8,421 nt of DNA from DATGIQ01 sp035295665 (lineage in GTDB: Bacteria; Planctomycetota; Planctomycetia; Gemmatales; Gemmataceae), in NCBI GenBank assembly GCA_035295665.1, contig DATGIQ010000092.1, positions 1 through 8,421 on the forward strand. Reading direction: 5' to 3'. The translations under genes were made by a program, and so were the position numbers. The notes beneath the pieces are model-generated. The model searched no databases and had not been told where the DNA came from. It was given only the letters and a program-made list of their open reading frames with translations. Every line of letters begins with the position of its first letter. The stretch's first letter is position 1. This document shows, one piece after another, positions 1-5,418 of this stretch.

Positions 1-413
1 TGTTTGACTTCTGCTCCTAAGAGCGTAAGGGGCCTTCCAGCTTGCCCGCAGTGTTTCCCCGTTCGTCTGTACCACTTGTCAGGATCGAGGTATCGCGCCG
101 CGCGCATTTTGTAGAACGCCCGACGATGTTGTGCGGGCTCACCTACAACCACGACTGGCACGTAGGGGTAAACTCGTAGAAGGCGTAGCAAGAATATAAA
201 TCCAGCGTTTGCGGGACGGGTGTCTGAGGCTATTTCTTTCAAGAAACAAACTACTACATCGATCTCCGACAGCTCGTTGCGGCTGAGTGGCGGAAGGCTA
301 TCGGGGTAAATTGGAGTGAACCGTACCCTTGCCTCTGGCAAGGCTTCTTGCAACGCTCGTTCGACACGAAGGGGTTCCGCGACCGGGCCGTATACTTGAA
401 TCCTGACCACCAT
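1..413 (-). CDS. Partial gene, receiver-like (flavodoxin-fold) protein, 5' part
   Basis: An open frame of 137 codons starts at the ATG at 413-411 and runs off the left edge without a stop. Reading leftward, GAGG lies 7 bases before the ATG, a good ribosome binding site. The protein shows an N-terminal strand (RIQVYGP, residues 4-10), then a helix (residues 13-25), a hydrophobic strand IDVVVCF (51-57), a helix rich in Leu/Arg (71-80), a strategically placed strand PVVVVGE (86-92), a helix AQHRRAFYKMRAARYL (94-109) and then D110-P111. This order of strands and helices, especially the LLRLLR..P.VPVVVV block, resembles response-regulator receiver domains. However, the usual Asp pair at strand 1 is absent and no clear phospho-acceptor Asp ends strand 3, so it would be a degenerate receiver. 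This is a pattern judgement, not a family match; the rest of the protein and its partner are outside the window. Confidence 0.6.
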   Translation of the reverse strand, partial: MVVRIQVYGPVAEPLRVERALQEALPEARVRFTPIYPDSLPPLSRNELSEIDVVVCFLKEIASDTRPANAGFIFLLRLLRVYPYVPVVVVGEPAQHRRAFYKMRAARYLDPDKWYRRTGKHCGQAGRPLTLLGAEVK

Positions 414-459
414 CACAGCACCTCGGTGTGCTTCATTCGCCAACGCGAGCCAGCCTCGA

Positions 460-477
460 GAGGACGGTCCCGTCCTC
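460..477. other. Short perfect hairpin in the leader of the leftmost gene
   Basis: GAGGACGG at 460-467 is followed by TC and then CCGTCCTC at 470-477, an 8-bp perfect inverted repeat. It lies 47 bases upstream of the minus-strand start codon at 413. Neither strand has a T-run after it, so it does not look like a terminator. Apart from this, 414-785 shows no convincing gene on either strand. Confidence 0.35.
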
Positions 478-785
478 GGTCCCACACCAGAATGAGCTTC
501 CACTATGCTCGCACCCACAACAAGAACCCGTGGTGCTGTATTAGCGTGAAGCTCTTCTGACAACCGATGAGCGCAGCAGGGGAAGGGATGTAATCCGGCG
601 CGTCACAGATCCGAAACCCCGCCAGTCCACCGATTCACCCGTCCACCGACTGAAGGACTCTTTGTTGTTCATTTTAATTGGGCGTACGGTAACACATTAT
701 CGTAGCCCGCTCTCTGATACAAGCCAACCGGTAGGTGGTCCGATGGGCTCCTCGGCGCGGCGCAGGAGTTGGCCTTCCCGTAGCA

Positions 786-866
786 GTGCGCCGTGAAAAG
801 GCTTGGATCTTCAGCGGGTGCAAGTCCCGCCCGGATAACTGGTCGCTCCATCCGGTAGCTAGCCCC
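786..866 (+). mobile_element. Possible 5' fragment of a bacterial group II intron
   Basis: The stretch opens with GTGCG at 786-790, matching the GUGYG consensus at group II intron 5' ends. It continues with a hairpin GCGGG (814-818) / CCCGC (826-830) around a TGCAAGT loop. A GGGTGCAAGTCCCG-type segment of this kind is familiar to me from domain I of some bacterial group II introns. No reverse transcriptase or domain V is present; the sequence stops abruptly where Tn3 transposase coding sequence begins near 867. This rests on recollection of motif style only and is a weak call; it could be unrelated sequence. Confidence 0.22.
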
Positions 867-1110
867 TACCACATTCAGGTGATTAGCGCGACCACGCGGG
901 ACGTACCGTACGTCCTGGACGGCCTGCTCTACCACGAATCAGACCTGCGCGTTGAGGAACACTACACGGACACGGCCGGGTTCACCGACCACGTCTTTGC
1001 GTTGTGTCATCTGCTTGGCTTCCGCTTCGCGCCGCGGATCCGCGACCTGGCCGACAAGCGGCTGTACCCCCTCCAGGAGCCGGGAACCTACCCAGCGCTG
1101 GCGGGGCTCG
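867..1110 (+). pseudogene. tnpA: Tn3-family transposase, C-terminal DDE-domain fragment (first Tn3 relic)
   Basis: In the frame that includes 867-869, the translation reads YHIQVISATTRD, then PYVLDGLLYHESDL, EEHYTDTAGFTDHVFAL and FAPRIRDLADKRLYPL. These are hallmark segments of the Tn3-family TnpA catalytic domain; the Asp in TDTAG corresponds to the second DDE residue. About 80 codons remain of a protein normally near 1000 residues. The first catalytic Asp (SSDGQ region) and the final Glu are missing. Homology ends near 1101-1110, at YPALAGL followed by GG, where the sequence switches frame into a relaxase-like segment. An ATG at 735 opens the frame, but everything before 867 looks unrelated to TnpA, so it is not a credible start. 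Its YHESDL/TDTAGF wording differs from the second Tn3 relic, suggesting another lineage. Non-functional remnant. Confidence 0.85.
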
Positions 1111-1290
1111 GCGGCGGCGAAAAAATATTTTGCCGAGCACCTGCGGGCGAGCGATTACCTAAGCCAGGACGGCGCTCGGCCGGGCATCGCCTTCGGCAAG
1201 GGGGCGGAGCGCCTGGGGATCCGCGGCGAAATGACGGCCGAGCAATTCATCGCCCTGGCCGACAACAAGAATCCGCATACCGGCGAGCGG
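1111..1290 (+). pseudogene. MobF/TrwC-type conjugative relaxase, N-terminal fragment
   Basis: In the frame starting at 1111 the translation reads AAAKKYFAEHLRASDYLS, FGKGAERLGIRGEM, EQFIALADNKNPHTGER. This follows the N-terminus of TrwC/TraI-type relaxases: a Tyr pair region (KKYF, corresponding to SYY in TrwC), a second Tyr region (DYL), then G-KGAE-LGL-GEV and the P-TGE segment. In intact proteins the first Tyr cluster performs strand nicking at oriT and the histidine triad lies downstream; that triad and the helicase are absent here. About 60 codons remain. The left junction to the Tn3 fragment falls in a run of GGCGGCG; the right end, near 1285-1300, passes without a frame break into a Tn3 transposase N-terminal domain. 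No plausible start codon or ribosome binding site precedes it in frame, except an ATG at 952 that lies in out-of-frame Tn3 sequence. Confidence 0.7.
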
Positions 1291-1878
1291 TCCCAAACAC
1301 GCACCGCTCATCTCCAGGACATCCTCGCGCATCTCGGTTTTCGCAAGGCTCATTCCAACACCCTGAGAAGCCTCAAGGCCTGGCTGGTCGAGCGCGCCTT
1401 GGAGCATGACCGGCCGACCCTGCTCTTCCAGCTCGCCTGCGAGAAGCTCCGCACCGACAAGATCGTGCGTCCCGGCCTGACCTGTCTCGAACGGCTCGTG
1501 GTCACCGCCCGGCAGCAAGCCCAGCAGGAGACCTTTCGCCTGCTGGCGCCTCTGCTGTCGGGCGCCTGCAAAGCCTTGCTTGACAGCCTGCTCGTCCCGG
1601 ATGCCTCTCGGGGAGAGACCGCGCTTAGCTGGCTCCGCCGGCCGGCCGTCTCCAATTCGCCGAAAGCGATCCTGCACAACTTGGATAAACTTGGTTTCCT
1701 CATACGGGCCGGAGTCACGGCATGGAAGCTCAGCGACCTGAGTCCCAATCGGCTCAAGCGCTTAGCCCAGATCGCCCGCAGGGCCACCGGCCAAGCTATC
1801 CAGCGCATGCCGGAAGAACGGCGCTATCCGCTGCTGGTGGCCTTCCTCCAGCAGTCGCTCCTCGACATTGTCGACGAA
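1291..1878 (+). pseudogene. tnpA: Tn3-family transposase, N-terminal region, 5' of the IS21 insertion (second Tn3 relic)
   Basis: In frame with the relaxase piece, the translation becomes TAHLQDILAHLGFRKAHS, WLVERALEHDRPTLLFQLAC, EKLRTDKIVRPGL, LLVPDASRGETALSWLR, SNSPKAILHNLDKLGFL, NRLKRLAQIARR, QRMPEERRYPLLVAFLQQSL and LDIVDE. This is the DUF4158-type N-terminal DNA-binding region of Tn3-family TnpA. The true N-terminal roughly 100 residues are missing, replaced by the relaxase fragment. At GAC GAA (1873-1878) the frame is cut by the IS21 element; the remaining codons before the stop at 1906-1908 belong to the IS end. The coding sequence resumes at 4515. The gene was therefore already truncated or rearranged at its 5' end, and the IS21 inserted into it; the order of those two events cannot be read from the sequence. 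Confidence 0.88.
1874..1878 (+). repeat. Target-site duplication ACGAA, left copy
   Basis: ACGAA directly precedes the TGTC end of the IS21 element. The same five bases follow the other end at 4510-4514. IS21-family elements typically generate 4-8 bp duplications. Deleting the element plus one copy rejoins the Tn3 reading frame as D-E-T-I-D-Q-F-D, which independently supports this boundary. Confidence 0.9.
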
Positions 1879-1927
1879 TGTCGGAGGACGTGCAATACCG
1901 AGGGTTAGCGGACACGAAGTGTTACGA
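1879..1927 (+). repeat. IS21 left end with subterminal repeats
   Basis: The end begins TGTCGGAGGAC. GGTTAGCGGACACGAAG and onward contains GGACACGAAGTGTTACGA at 1910-1927. The complement of the right end has GGACACGAACTGTTACGA at the matching position (17 of 18 identical). A degenerate first copy (GGACGTGCAATACCGAGG) occupies about 1885-1902. IS21-type ends are expected to be bound by IstA at such multiple repeats. The last codons and stop of the truncated Tn3 reading frame fall in this end. Confidence 0.85.
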
Positions 1928-1975
1928 ATCGAGACCGGAGGTTCGGGTAGACGGTGAGCCATCCGAGGCGGCTAA

Positions 1976-1999
1976 CTGGTCAGCGTTGACGCTGGCCAG
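1976..1999 (+). promoter_or_regulatory. Hairpin overlapping the istA ribosome binding site
   Basis: CTGGTCAGCGT (1976-1986), loop TG, and ACGCTGGCCAG (1989-1999) form an 11-bp stem with a single G-U wobble. Its 3' arm ends inside AGGAGGG (1998-2004), the ribosome binding site 9 bases before the istA ATG at 2014. Several insertion sequences use such a structure to block translation from transcripts that enter from outside; that role here is inferred from position alone. Confidence 0.5.
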
Positions 2000-2013
2000 G
2001 AGGGATCCGGCTC

Positions 2014-3297
2014 ATGGCTCCCAAGCTGACACGGGAGGAGATCGTGACACTTCAGGTACTCAAAGCGAAGGGGCAGTCGCAGACGCAGATTGCCCAGACC
2101 CTCGGGATCACTGAGGGCGCCGTCCGCTACCATGTGCGGCGGCAAGGACAGGAGGATGGGCGCAAGAACAAGCCGCGGAAGGCGGCGCCGTTGGCGCAAG
2201 CCATTGACCACTGGGTGGTGCAGCACCATCCCGGCGCCCACGGCGGCGATCCGGACCGCCCCGTGAACGTGCAACTGCTCTACGACTGGCTGCGTGCGGA
2301 GCATGGCTACACGGGGTCATACAAGTCGGTGCTGCGCTTCGTGCGGGCCCGCTACCCGCAGCCGCGGCTGCGGCCCTTCCGACGGGTCGAGACGCCGCCG
2401 GGGGCCCAAGCCCAGGTGGACTGGGGCGAGTTCCCGGGCATCGATGTCGGCGACGGCGCGCAGGTGCTCTACGGCTTCGTCCTGGTGCTGTCGCACTCGC
2501 GCAAAGAGGTGCTGATTTGGTGCCGGCGGATGGATCAACTGGCCTGGCATCACGCCCATACGGAGGCGTTCCGACGTCTGGGCGGCATTCCGGCGGTGTT
2601 GCGTATCGACAACCTCAAGACCGGGGTCGTGCGCGGAGCGGGACCGTGGGGCCAGGTCAACGAGGCCTATCGCAGCTACGCGCGAACGCTCGGCTTTCAC
2701 ATTGATGCCTGTTTGCCGCGTTGTCCGGAGGACAAGGGCAAGGTCGAGAATAAGGTCGGCAACCTCAAGCGCCGTTTGCGGCTGGCCGGGCAAGTCTTCG
2801 ACGGCCTGGTGCGCTTGCAAGACTGGACCGATGGCGAACTAGCCGCCTGGGACGAGCGGCGGCTCTGCCCGGCGACGGGCCAGACGGTCGCGGCCAGTTG
2901 GCAAGCGGAGCAGGAGCGGTTGCGGCCGCTGCCGGCCCTGCTGCCCGTGCCGTTTGACGTGGCGGTCACGCGCACGGTGCAGCGCGATTGCACGGTGGCG
3001 TTCGAGGGACGCGTCTACAGCGTGCCGTTCGTGTACTGTGGCCGTAGCGTGGAAGTGCGGGGCGGCGCCGAGGTGGTGCAGATGCTCTGCGAGGGTCAGG
3101 TGGTCGCCGAGCACCCACGGCACAGTCGGCAGCGGCTCTTGTTGGACCCCGCCCACTACGAAGGTCCGGGCGACGAGCGGGTGGCGCCGCCGGTGCCCTT
3201 GGGGAAACTGGGCCGGCGGCTGCAGGAGATCGTGTCCCAGCCGGTGGAGCAACGGCCGCTGGACCTCTATGCCGCGCTGGCGGAGGTGGCCCGATGA
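2014..3297 (+). CDS. istA: IS21-family transposase IstA (DDE)
   Basis: IstA cuts and joins the ends of the element, acting with the AAA+ partner IstB on target DNA. The 427-residue protein is of normal family length. Residues 7-43 (REEIVTLQVLKAKG..IAQTLGITEGAVRYHVRR) form a helix-turn-helix for binding the IS ends. The rve/DDE core follows: D136 in AQVDWGEF, D199 in LRIDNLKTGVV, and E245 in PEDKGKVEN, with normal spacing. The C-terminal part (VQRDCTVAFEGRVYSVPF) is the usual IstA beta-barrel/Mu-like segment. The ATG is preceded by AGGAGGG at 1998-2004, partly buried in a hairpin. The stop overlaps the istB start by four bases (ATGA), so the two are translationally coupled. Nothing is missing; the host gene interrupted is a Tn3 transposase. 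Confidence 0.96.
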   Translation: MAPKLTREEIVTLQVLKAKGQSQTQIAQTLGITEGAVRYHVRRQGQEDGRKNKPRKAAPLAQAIDHWVVQHHPGAHGGDPDRPVNVQLLYDWLRAEHGYTGSYKSVLRFVRARYPQPRLRPFRRVETPPGAQAQVDWGEFPGIDVGDGAQVLYGFVLVLSHSRKEVLIWCRRMDQLAWHHAHTEAFRRLGGIPAVLRIDNLKTGVVRGAGPWGQVNEAYRSYARTLGFHIDACLPRCPEDKGKVENKVGNLKRRLRLAGQVFDGLVRLQDWTDGELAAWDERRLCPATGQTVAASWQAEQERLRPLPALLPVPFDVAVTRTVQRDCTVAFEGRVYSVPFVYCGRSVEVRGGAEVVQMLCEGQVVAEHPRHSRQRLLLDPAHYEGPGDERVAPPVPLGKLGRRLQEIVSQPVEQRPLDLYAALAEVAR

Positions 3298-4094
3298 GTA
3301 CCACCCCGACCAGTCCGCCCGCCAAAACCAGCAACGGCATGCCGCCGCTGGAAGTGGATGGCACGCGCGGCAAGCTGGTGCAGTTAGGCCTGGGACATGC
3401 GGCCGAAGCTTTGACCGAGGAGCTGTCCGAAGCGGTCAAGCACAACTGGCCCGGCCACCAGGTGCTGGACCGCTTGCTGGCCCGCGAGCTCGGTGCCCGC
3501 GAGGAGCGGCGCATCAAGACGTCCTTGAAGCTATCCAACCTGCCGGTGGGCCTGACGTTGGGCAACTTCGACTTTGGCTTTCAGCCGTCCATCGAGCGGC
3601 GGCAGATCGAGACCTTGGCGACGTGCGCCTTCATCCGCGAGCATGCCACCTTGCTGGTGCAGGGACCGCCGGGCGTCGGCAAGACGCATCTGGTGGTGGC
3701 CTTGGGCGTCAAGGCGATCGAGCAGGGCTTCAGCGTAGCCTTCTACCGGCTGGAGGAACTCTTGCACGAGATGCGCAAGGACGCCGGGGTGGCGCCGCAG
3801 GCCTTGCGGCGGAAGAAGTACTTCAACGTCGCCTACCTGGTGGTAGACGAGGTGGGCATGGAGCCGATGAGCCGCGACGACGCCAGCCTATTCTTCCGCC
3901 TGGTCAGCTATCGCTACCGGCGGGGGAGCACCGCGATCACCACCAACAAGAGCGTCAAGGATTGGCCGGGGATTCTCGCTGGCGACGAGGCCATGACGGC
4001 GGCGCTGTTGGACCGGCTGTTGCACAAGAGCGTGGTGCTGAACATCCGGGGACGCAGCTACCGGCTGCAGGAATTGGAAAACGTGCTAAAGTAG
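3294..4094 (+). CDS. istB: IS21 helper ATPase IstB
   Basis: IstB is the AAA+ ATPase, DnaC-like, that assembles on target DNA, bends it and activates IstA during transposition. The 266-residue length is typical. Seen directly: Walker A GPPGVGKT at residues 124-131, Walker B YLVVDEVGM at 181-189 with D185-E186, a sensor-1-type TAITTNKS at 213-220, and DRLLH at 240-244 near the expected arginine position. The N-terminal segment (about 27-95, with LKLSNLPVGLTLGNFDF) matches the IstB N-terminal domain upstream of the ATPase. The first ~25 residues are low in conservation. The ATG lies inside the istA stop (ATGA), indicating coupled expression. It is followed by a 415-base untranslated tail before the IS right end. 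No defect is visible. Confidence 0.96.
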   Translation: MSTTPTSPPAKTSNGMPPLEVDGTRGKLVQLGLGHAAEALTEELSEAVKHNWPGHQVLDRLLARELGAREERRIKTSLKLSNLPVGLTLGNFDFGFQPSIERRQIETLATCAFIREHATLLVQGPPGVGKTHLVVALGVKAIEQGFSVAFYRLEELLHEMRKDAGVAPQALRRKKYFNVAYLVVDEVGMEPMSRDDASLFFRLVSYRYRRGSTAITTNKSVKDWPGILAGDEAMTAALLDRLLHKSVVLNIRGRSYRLQELENVLK

Positions 4095-4459
4095 CACGCC
4101 GCGGACAGGGGATGAGGCCTTCGGCAGAACGGAGGTGCGTTTTCGGAGGCATGGCTCCGGCGTCCGATGACGGACAAGCAGTCCCCCTGGGCGCTCGTCC
4201 CAGGGGGAAGCAGCGCCATCGGCGCGCCGTCGGCCCGGTTATCCCTTGGTGGGTTGCGCGCCCGCAGAGCCCACCTCCGTTTCACCCGGCGTGCGCAAGG
4301 TAGCGTCAGGCCTGCGGACAGACAAGGCCAAGGAACGGCCCCGCGTCGTACAGCCGGTGCCAACCGGCGTCGATAGGGAAACAGGAGAAGCTGTCGAAGC
4401 TGCGAAACGCAAGGCGGCGGAGCAAAAGGCCCTGGATGGTCCAGGGCTACCGGTTAAGC
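4095..4459 (+). other. Hairpin-rich untranslated tail of the IS21 element
   Basis: No reading frame here resembles a known protein. The stretch holds a series of short perfect inverted repeats: CGGAG/CTCCG (4144-4159), GTCCG/CGGAC with loop ATGA (4162-4175), CCCCCTGGG/CCCAGGGGG with a 7-base loop (4183-4207), the palindrome CGGCGCGCCG (4220-4229), GCCGGT/ACCGGC with a 4-base loop (4353-4368) and GCCCTGGA/TCCAGGGC with a 3-base loop (4429-4447). None is followed by a T-run. High GC makes short stems common, but the 9-bp and 8-bp ones are notable. It could be a structured RNA, a translation or transcription barrier, or inert sequence acquired by the element. Confidence 0.5.
4183..4207 (+). terminator. 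Strong GC hairpin 88 bases after istB, possible transcription end
   Basis: CCCCCTGGG (4183-4191) pairs perfectly with CCCAGGGGG (4199-4207) around a 7-base loop. It follows the istB stop codon at 4094. It lacks the T-run of a classical rho-independent terminator, so termination is only a possibility; 3'-end stabilisation is an alternative. Confidence 0.3.
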
Positions 4460-4509
4460 TCGTAACAGTTCGTGTCCCCTAACCTCGTAAAGGTTCGTGT
4501 CCCTTGACA
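4460..4509 (-). repeat. IS21 right end with two tandem subterminal repeats
   Basis: TCGTAACAGTTCGTGTCC (4460-4477) and TCGTAAAGGTTCGTGTCC (4485-4502) are 18-base direct repeats with two mismatches, spaced 25 bases apart; the terminus is TTGACA. On the complementary strand these face the left-end copy at 1910-1927. Such multiple inward-facing copies at both ends are characteristic of IS21-family IstA-binding sites. Confidence 0.88.
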
Positions 4510-4514
4510 ACGAA
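4510..4514 (+). repeat. Target-site duplication ACGAA, right copy
   Basis: These five bases abut the GACA terminus of the IS21 element and are identical to 1874-1878. Codon ACC at 4515 continues the Tn3 transposase reading frame. Confidence 0.9.
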
Positions 4515-5090
4515 ACCATCGACCAGTTTGACCGCTGTCTGGCGGAGGCGTACACACAGGCGGGGCATGATCTCGAGGACTTTCGCAGCTCCATCGCCGA
4601 CATCACCAACGAGATGGTCCCCCTCTGCGGTGCACTGGCCCGCGTGGTGCTCGACCCTGCGGTCCCCGATGCCGAGCTGCGGCAGGCGATCTACCGACAG
4701 ATCCCGGCCGCACAGCTCGAGCACGTCGTCGAGGAATCCCTTCGCATTGTCCGCCCCGACGAGGACAACGCCTTCGACTTCCTCCGCAGACGGTACGGCC
4801 ACTTCCGCCACTTCGAGCCGGCGTTTCTGGCGGCGTTCCCTTTTCGATCCCACCTCGACCCGGACCCGCTCTTGGAGCCCGTGGACGTGCTCCGGCGCTT
4901 GCGTGAGCACCGGGGCCGAAACCTGCCCCGCGATACGGCCGTCGCTTTCGTGCCGCCGAAGTGGCGGTCCTATGTAATCGATAAGCGAGGACGGATCGAT
5001 CGCGCGTACTTCGAACTGTGCGTACTCTCGGAACTGCGTGCGGCCTTGCGGGCTGGCGATATTTGGCTGGACTGGAGCCGTCGGTACGCT
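4515..5090 (+). pseudogene. tnpA: Tn3-family transposase, middle region, 3' of the IS21 insertion (second Tn3 relic continued)
   Basis: Continues directly from 1878: TIDQFDRCLAEAYTQAGHDL, EDFRSSIADITNEM, DEDNAFDFLRRRYGHFRHF, EPAFLAAFPFRSHLDPDPLL, VAFVPPKWRSYVIDKRGRID, YFELCVLSELRAALRAGDIW, SRRYA. This is the conserved middle region of Tn3-family TnpA. Intact relatives continue from SRRYA through a long segment containing the first catalytic Asp. Here the sequence jumps instead, at TACGCT (5085-5090), to a later part of the gene in another frame; the original frame stops at 5115-5117. An ATG/GTG near 4497-4504 opens this frame but lies in the IS21 end and is not a true start. No catalytic residue is in this piece. 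Confidence 0.9.
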
Positions 5091-5178
5091 GCGGGATGCA
5101 ACCTACGTGCTCGATGAGATTCTCGACAATGAGACCGAGCTACCGATCCTGGAGCACACAACGGACACGGCGGGGTAC
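5085..5178 (+). pseudogene. tnpA: Tn3-family transposase, short C-terminal piece after an internal deletion
   Basis: From 5086 in a different frame from the preceding piece, the translation reads TLRDATYVLDEILDN, ETELPILEHTTDTAGY. This is the segment around the second catalytic Asp (TDTAGY) of Tn3-family TnpA. It most likely belongs to the same original gene as the N-terminal and middle pieces, with a few hundred codons including the first catalytic Asp deleted; that shared origin is inferred. Both borders show short sequence shared with the neighbouring piece: TACGCT on the left and GGGTAC (5173-5178) on the right, where an inverted IS3-type transposase fragment begins. Confidence 0.82.
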
Positions 5179-5386
5179 GGGCGAAGGTGCAGATGGCGAG
5201 CTTTTCCGCCTCGGTCAGCCAATGGTCGCGAGGCACCCAGGCGTTGTGCTCGTTGACCTGGCCAAAGCGTCCCCGCCAGTCCTCGTACTTGCTGCGGCCG
5301 ATGCCGATCCAGGGCAGAAAGCGCGTGATCGGGAGGTCGGTTTTGTCCGACTAGGAGCGGACGAAATCGACGATCTGGTCGCGCAT
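5179..5386 (-). pseudogene. IS3-family-like transposase (integrase-core type), N-terminal fragment with nonsense codon
   Basis: On the minus strand an ATG at 5386-5384 begins MRDQIVDFVRS, followed by TAG at 5353-5351. The same frame then continues SDKTDLPITRFLPWIGIG, RSKYEDWRGRFGQVNEHNAW, VPRDHWLTEAEKLAICTFAR and T-P. This wording (two-part N-terminal region, Y/F-DW, VNEHN, PRDHWL, E--AI--FA) matches the N-terminus of a group of IS3-type single-ORF transposases in which FAR-HPLEGYRRL comes next. Here the match stops at the GGGTAC joint with the Tn3 piece. The rve catalytic domain is entirely lost, so the fragment cannot function. The stop replaces what is normally Trp in remembered relatives (TGG to TAG), a single-base change. 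Confidence 0.72.
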
Positions 5387-5418
5387 ATCGTGGGGAAGCG
5401 ATCACTCCGATCACGCCG

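Larger units (their letters stand above)
1879..4509 (+). mobile_element. Complete IS21-family insertion sequence, 2631 bp
   Basis: The element has 5'-TGTC...GACA-3' ends, ACGAA duplications on both sides, and the two-gene istA-istB operon that defines the family, with a 4-base ATGA overlap. Both ends carry related subterminal repeats in inverted orientation. It lies inside a Tn3 transposase pseudogene, whose reading frame is restored exactly when the element and one duplication are removed. Both proteins look intact with all key residues, so it may still be active. The element is long because 415 bases separate the istB stop from the right end; that tail has no convincing gene and is rich in hairpins. 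No passenger gene is apparent. Confidence 0.93.

Noticed and set aside
348..560. A 70-codon plus-strand frame
   Set aside because: It overlaps the better-supported minus-strand gene at 1-413 and has no motif or ribosome binding site.
952..1110. The ATG at 952 as the start of a relaxase-Tn3 protein
   Set aside because: Codons from 952 to 1110 are an out-of-frame reading of Tn3 C-terminal sequence, with no ribosome binding site; homology in this frame begins only near 1111.
2954..4303. A 449-codon open frame overlapping istA and istB on the same strand
   Set aside because: It is rich in W, R and G repeats from out-of-frame reading of GC-rich coding sequence, and istA/istB in the other frames carry all catalytic motifs.
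4246..4482. A 78-codon frame in the IS21 tail
   Set aside because: It runs into the terminal repeats, has no recognisable motif or ribosome binding site and an R/P/A-rich composition typical of chance frames in GC-rich DNA.
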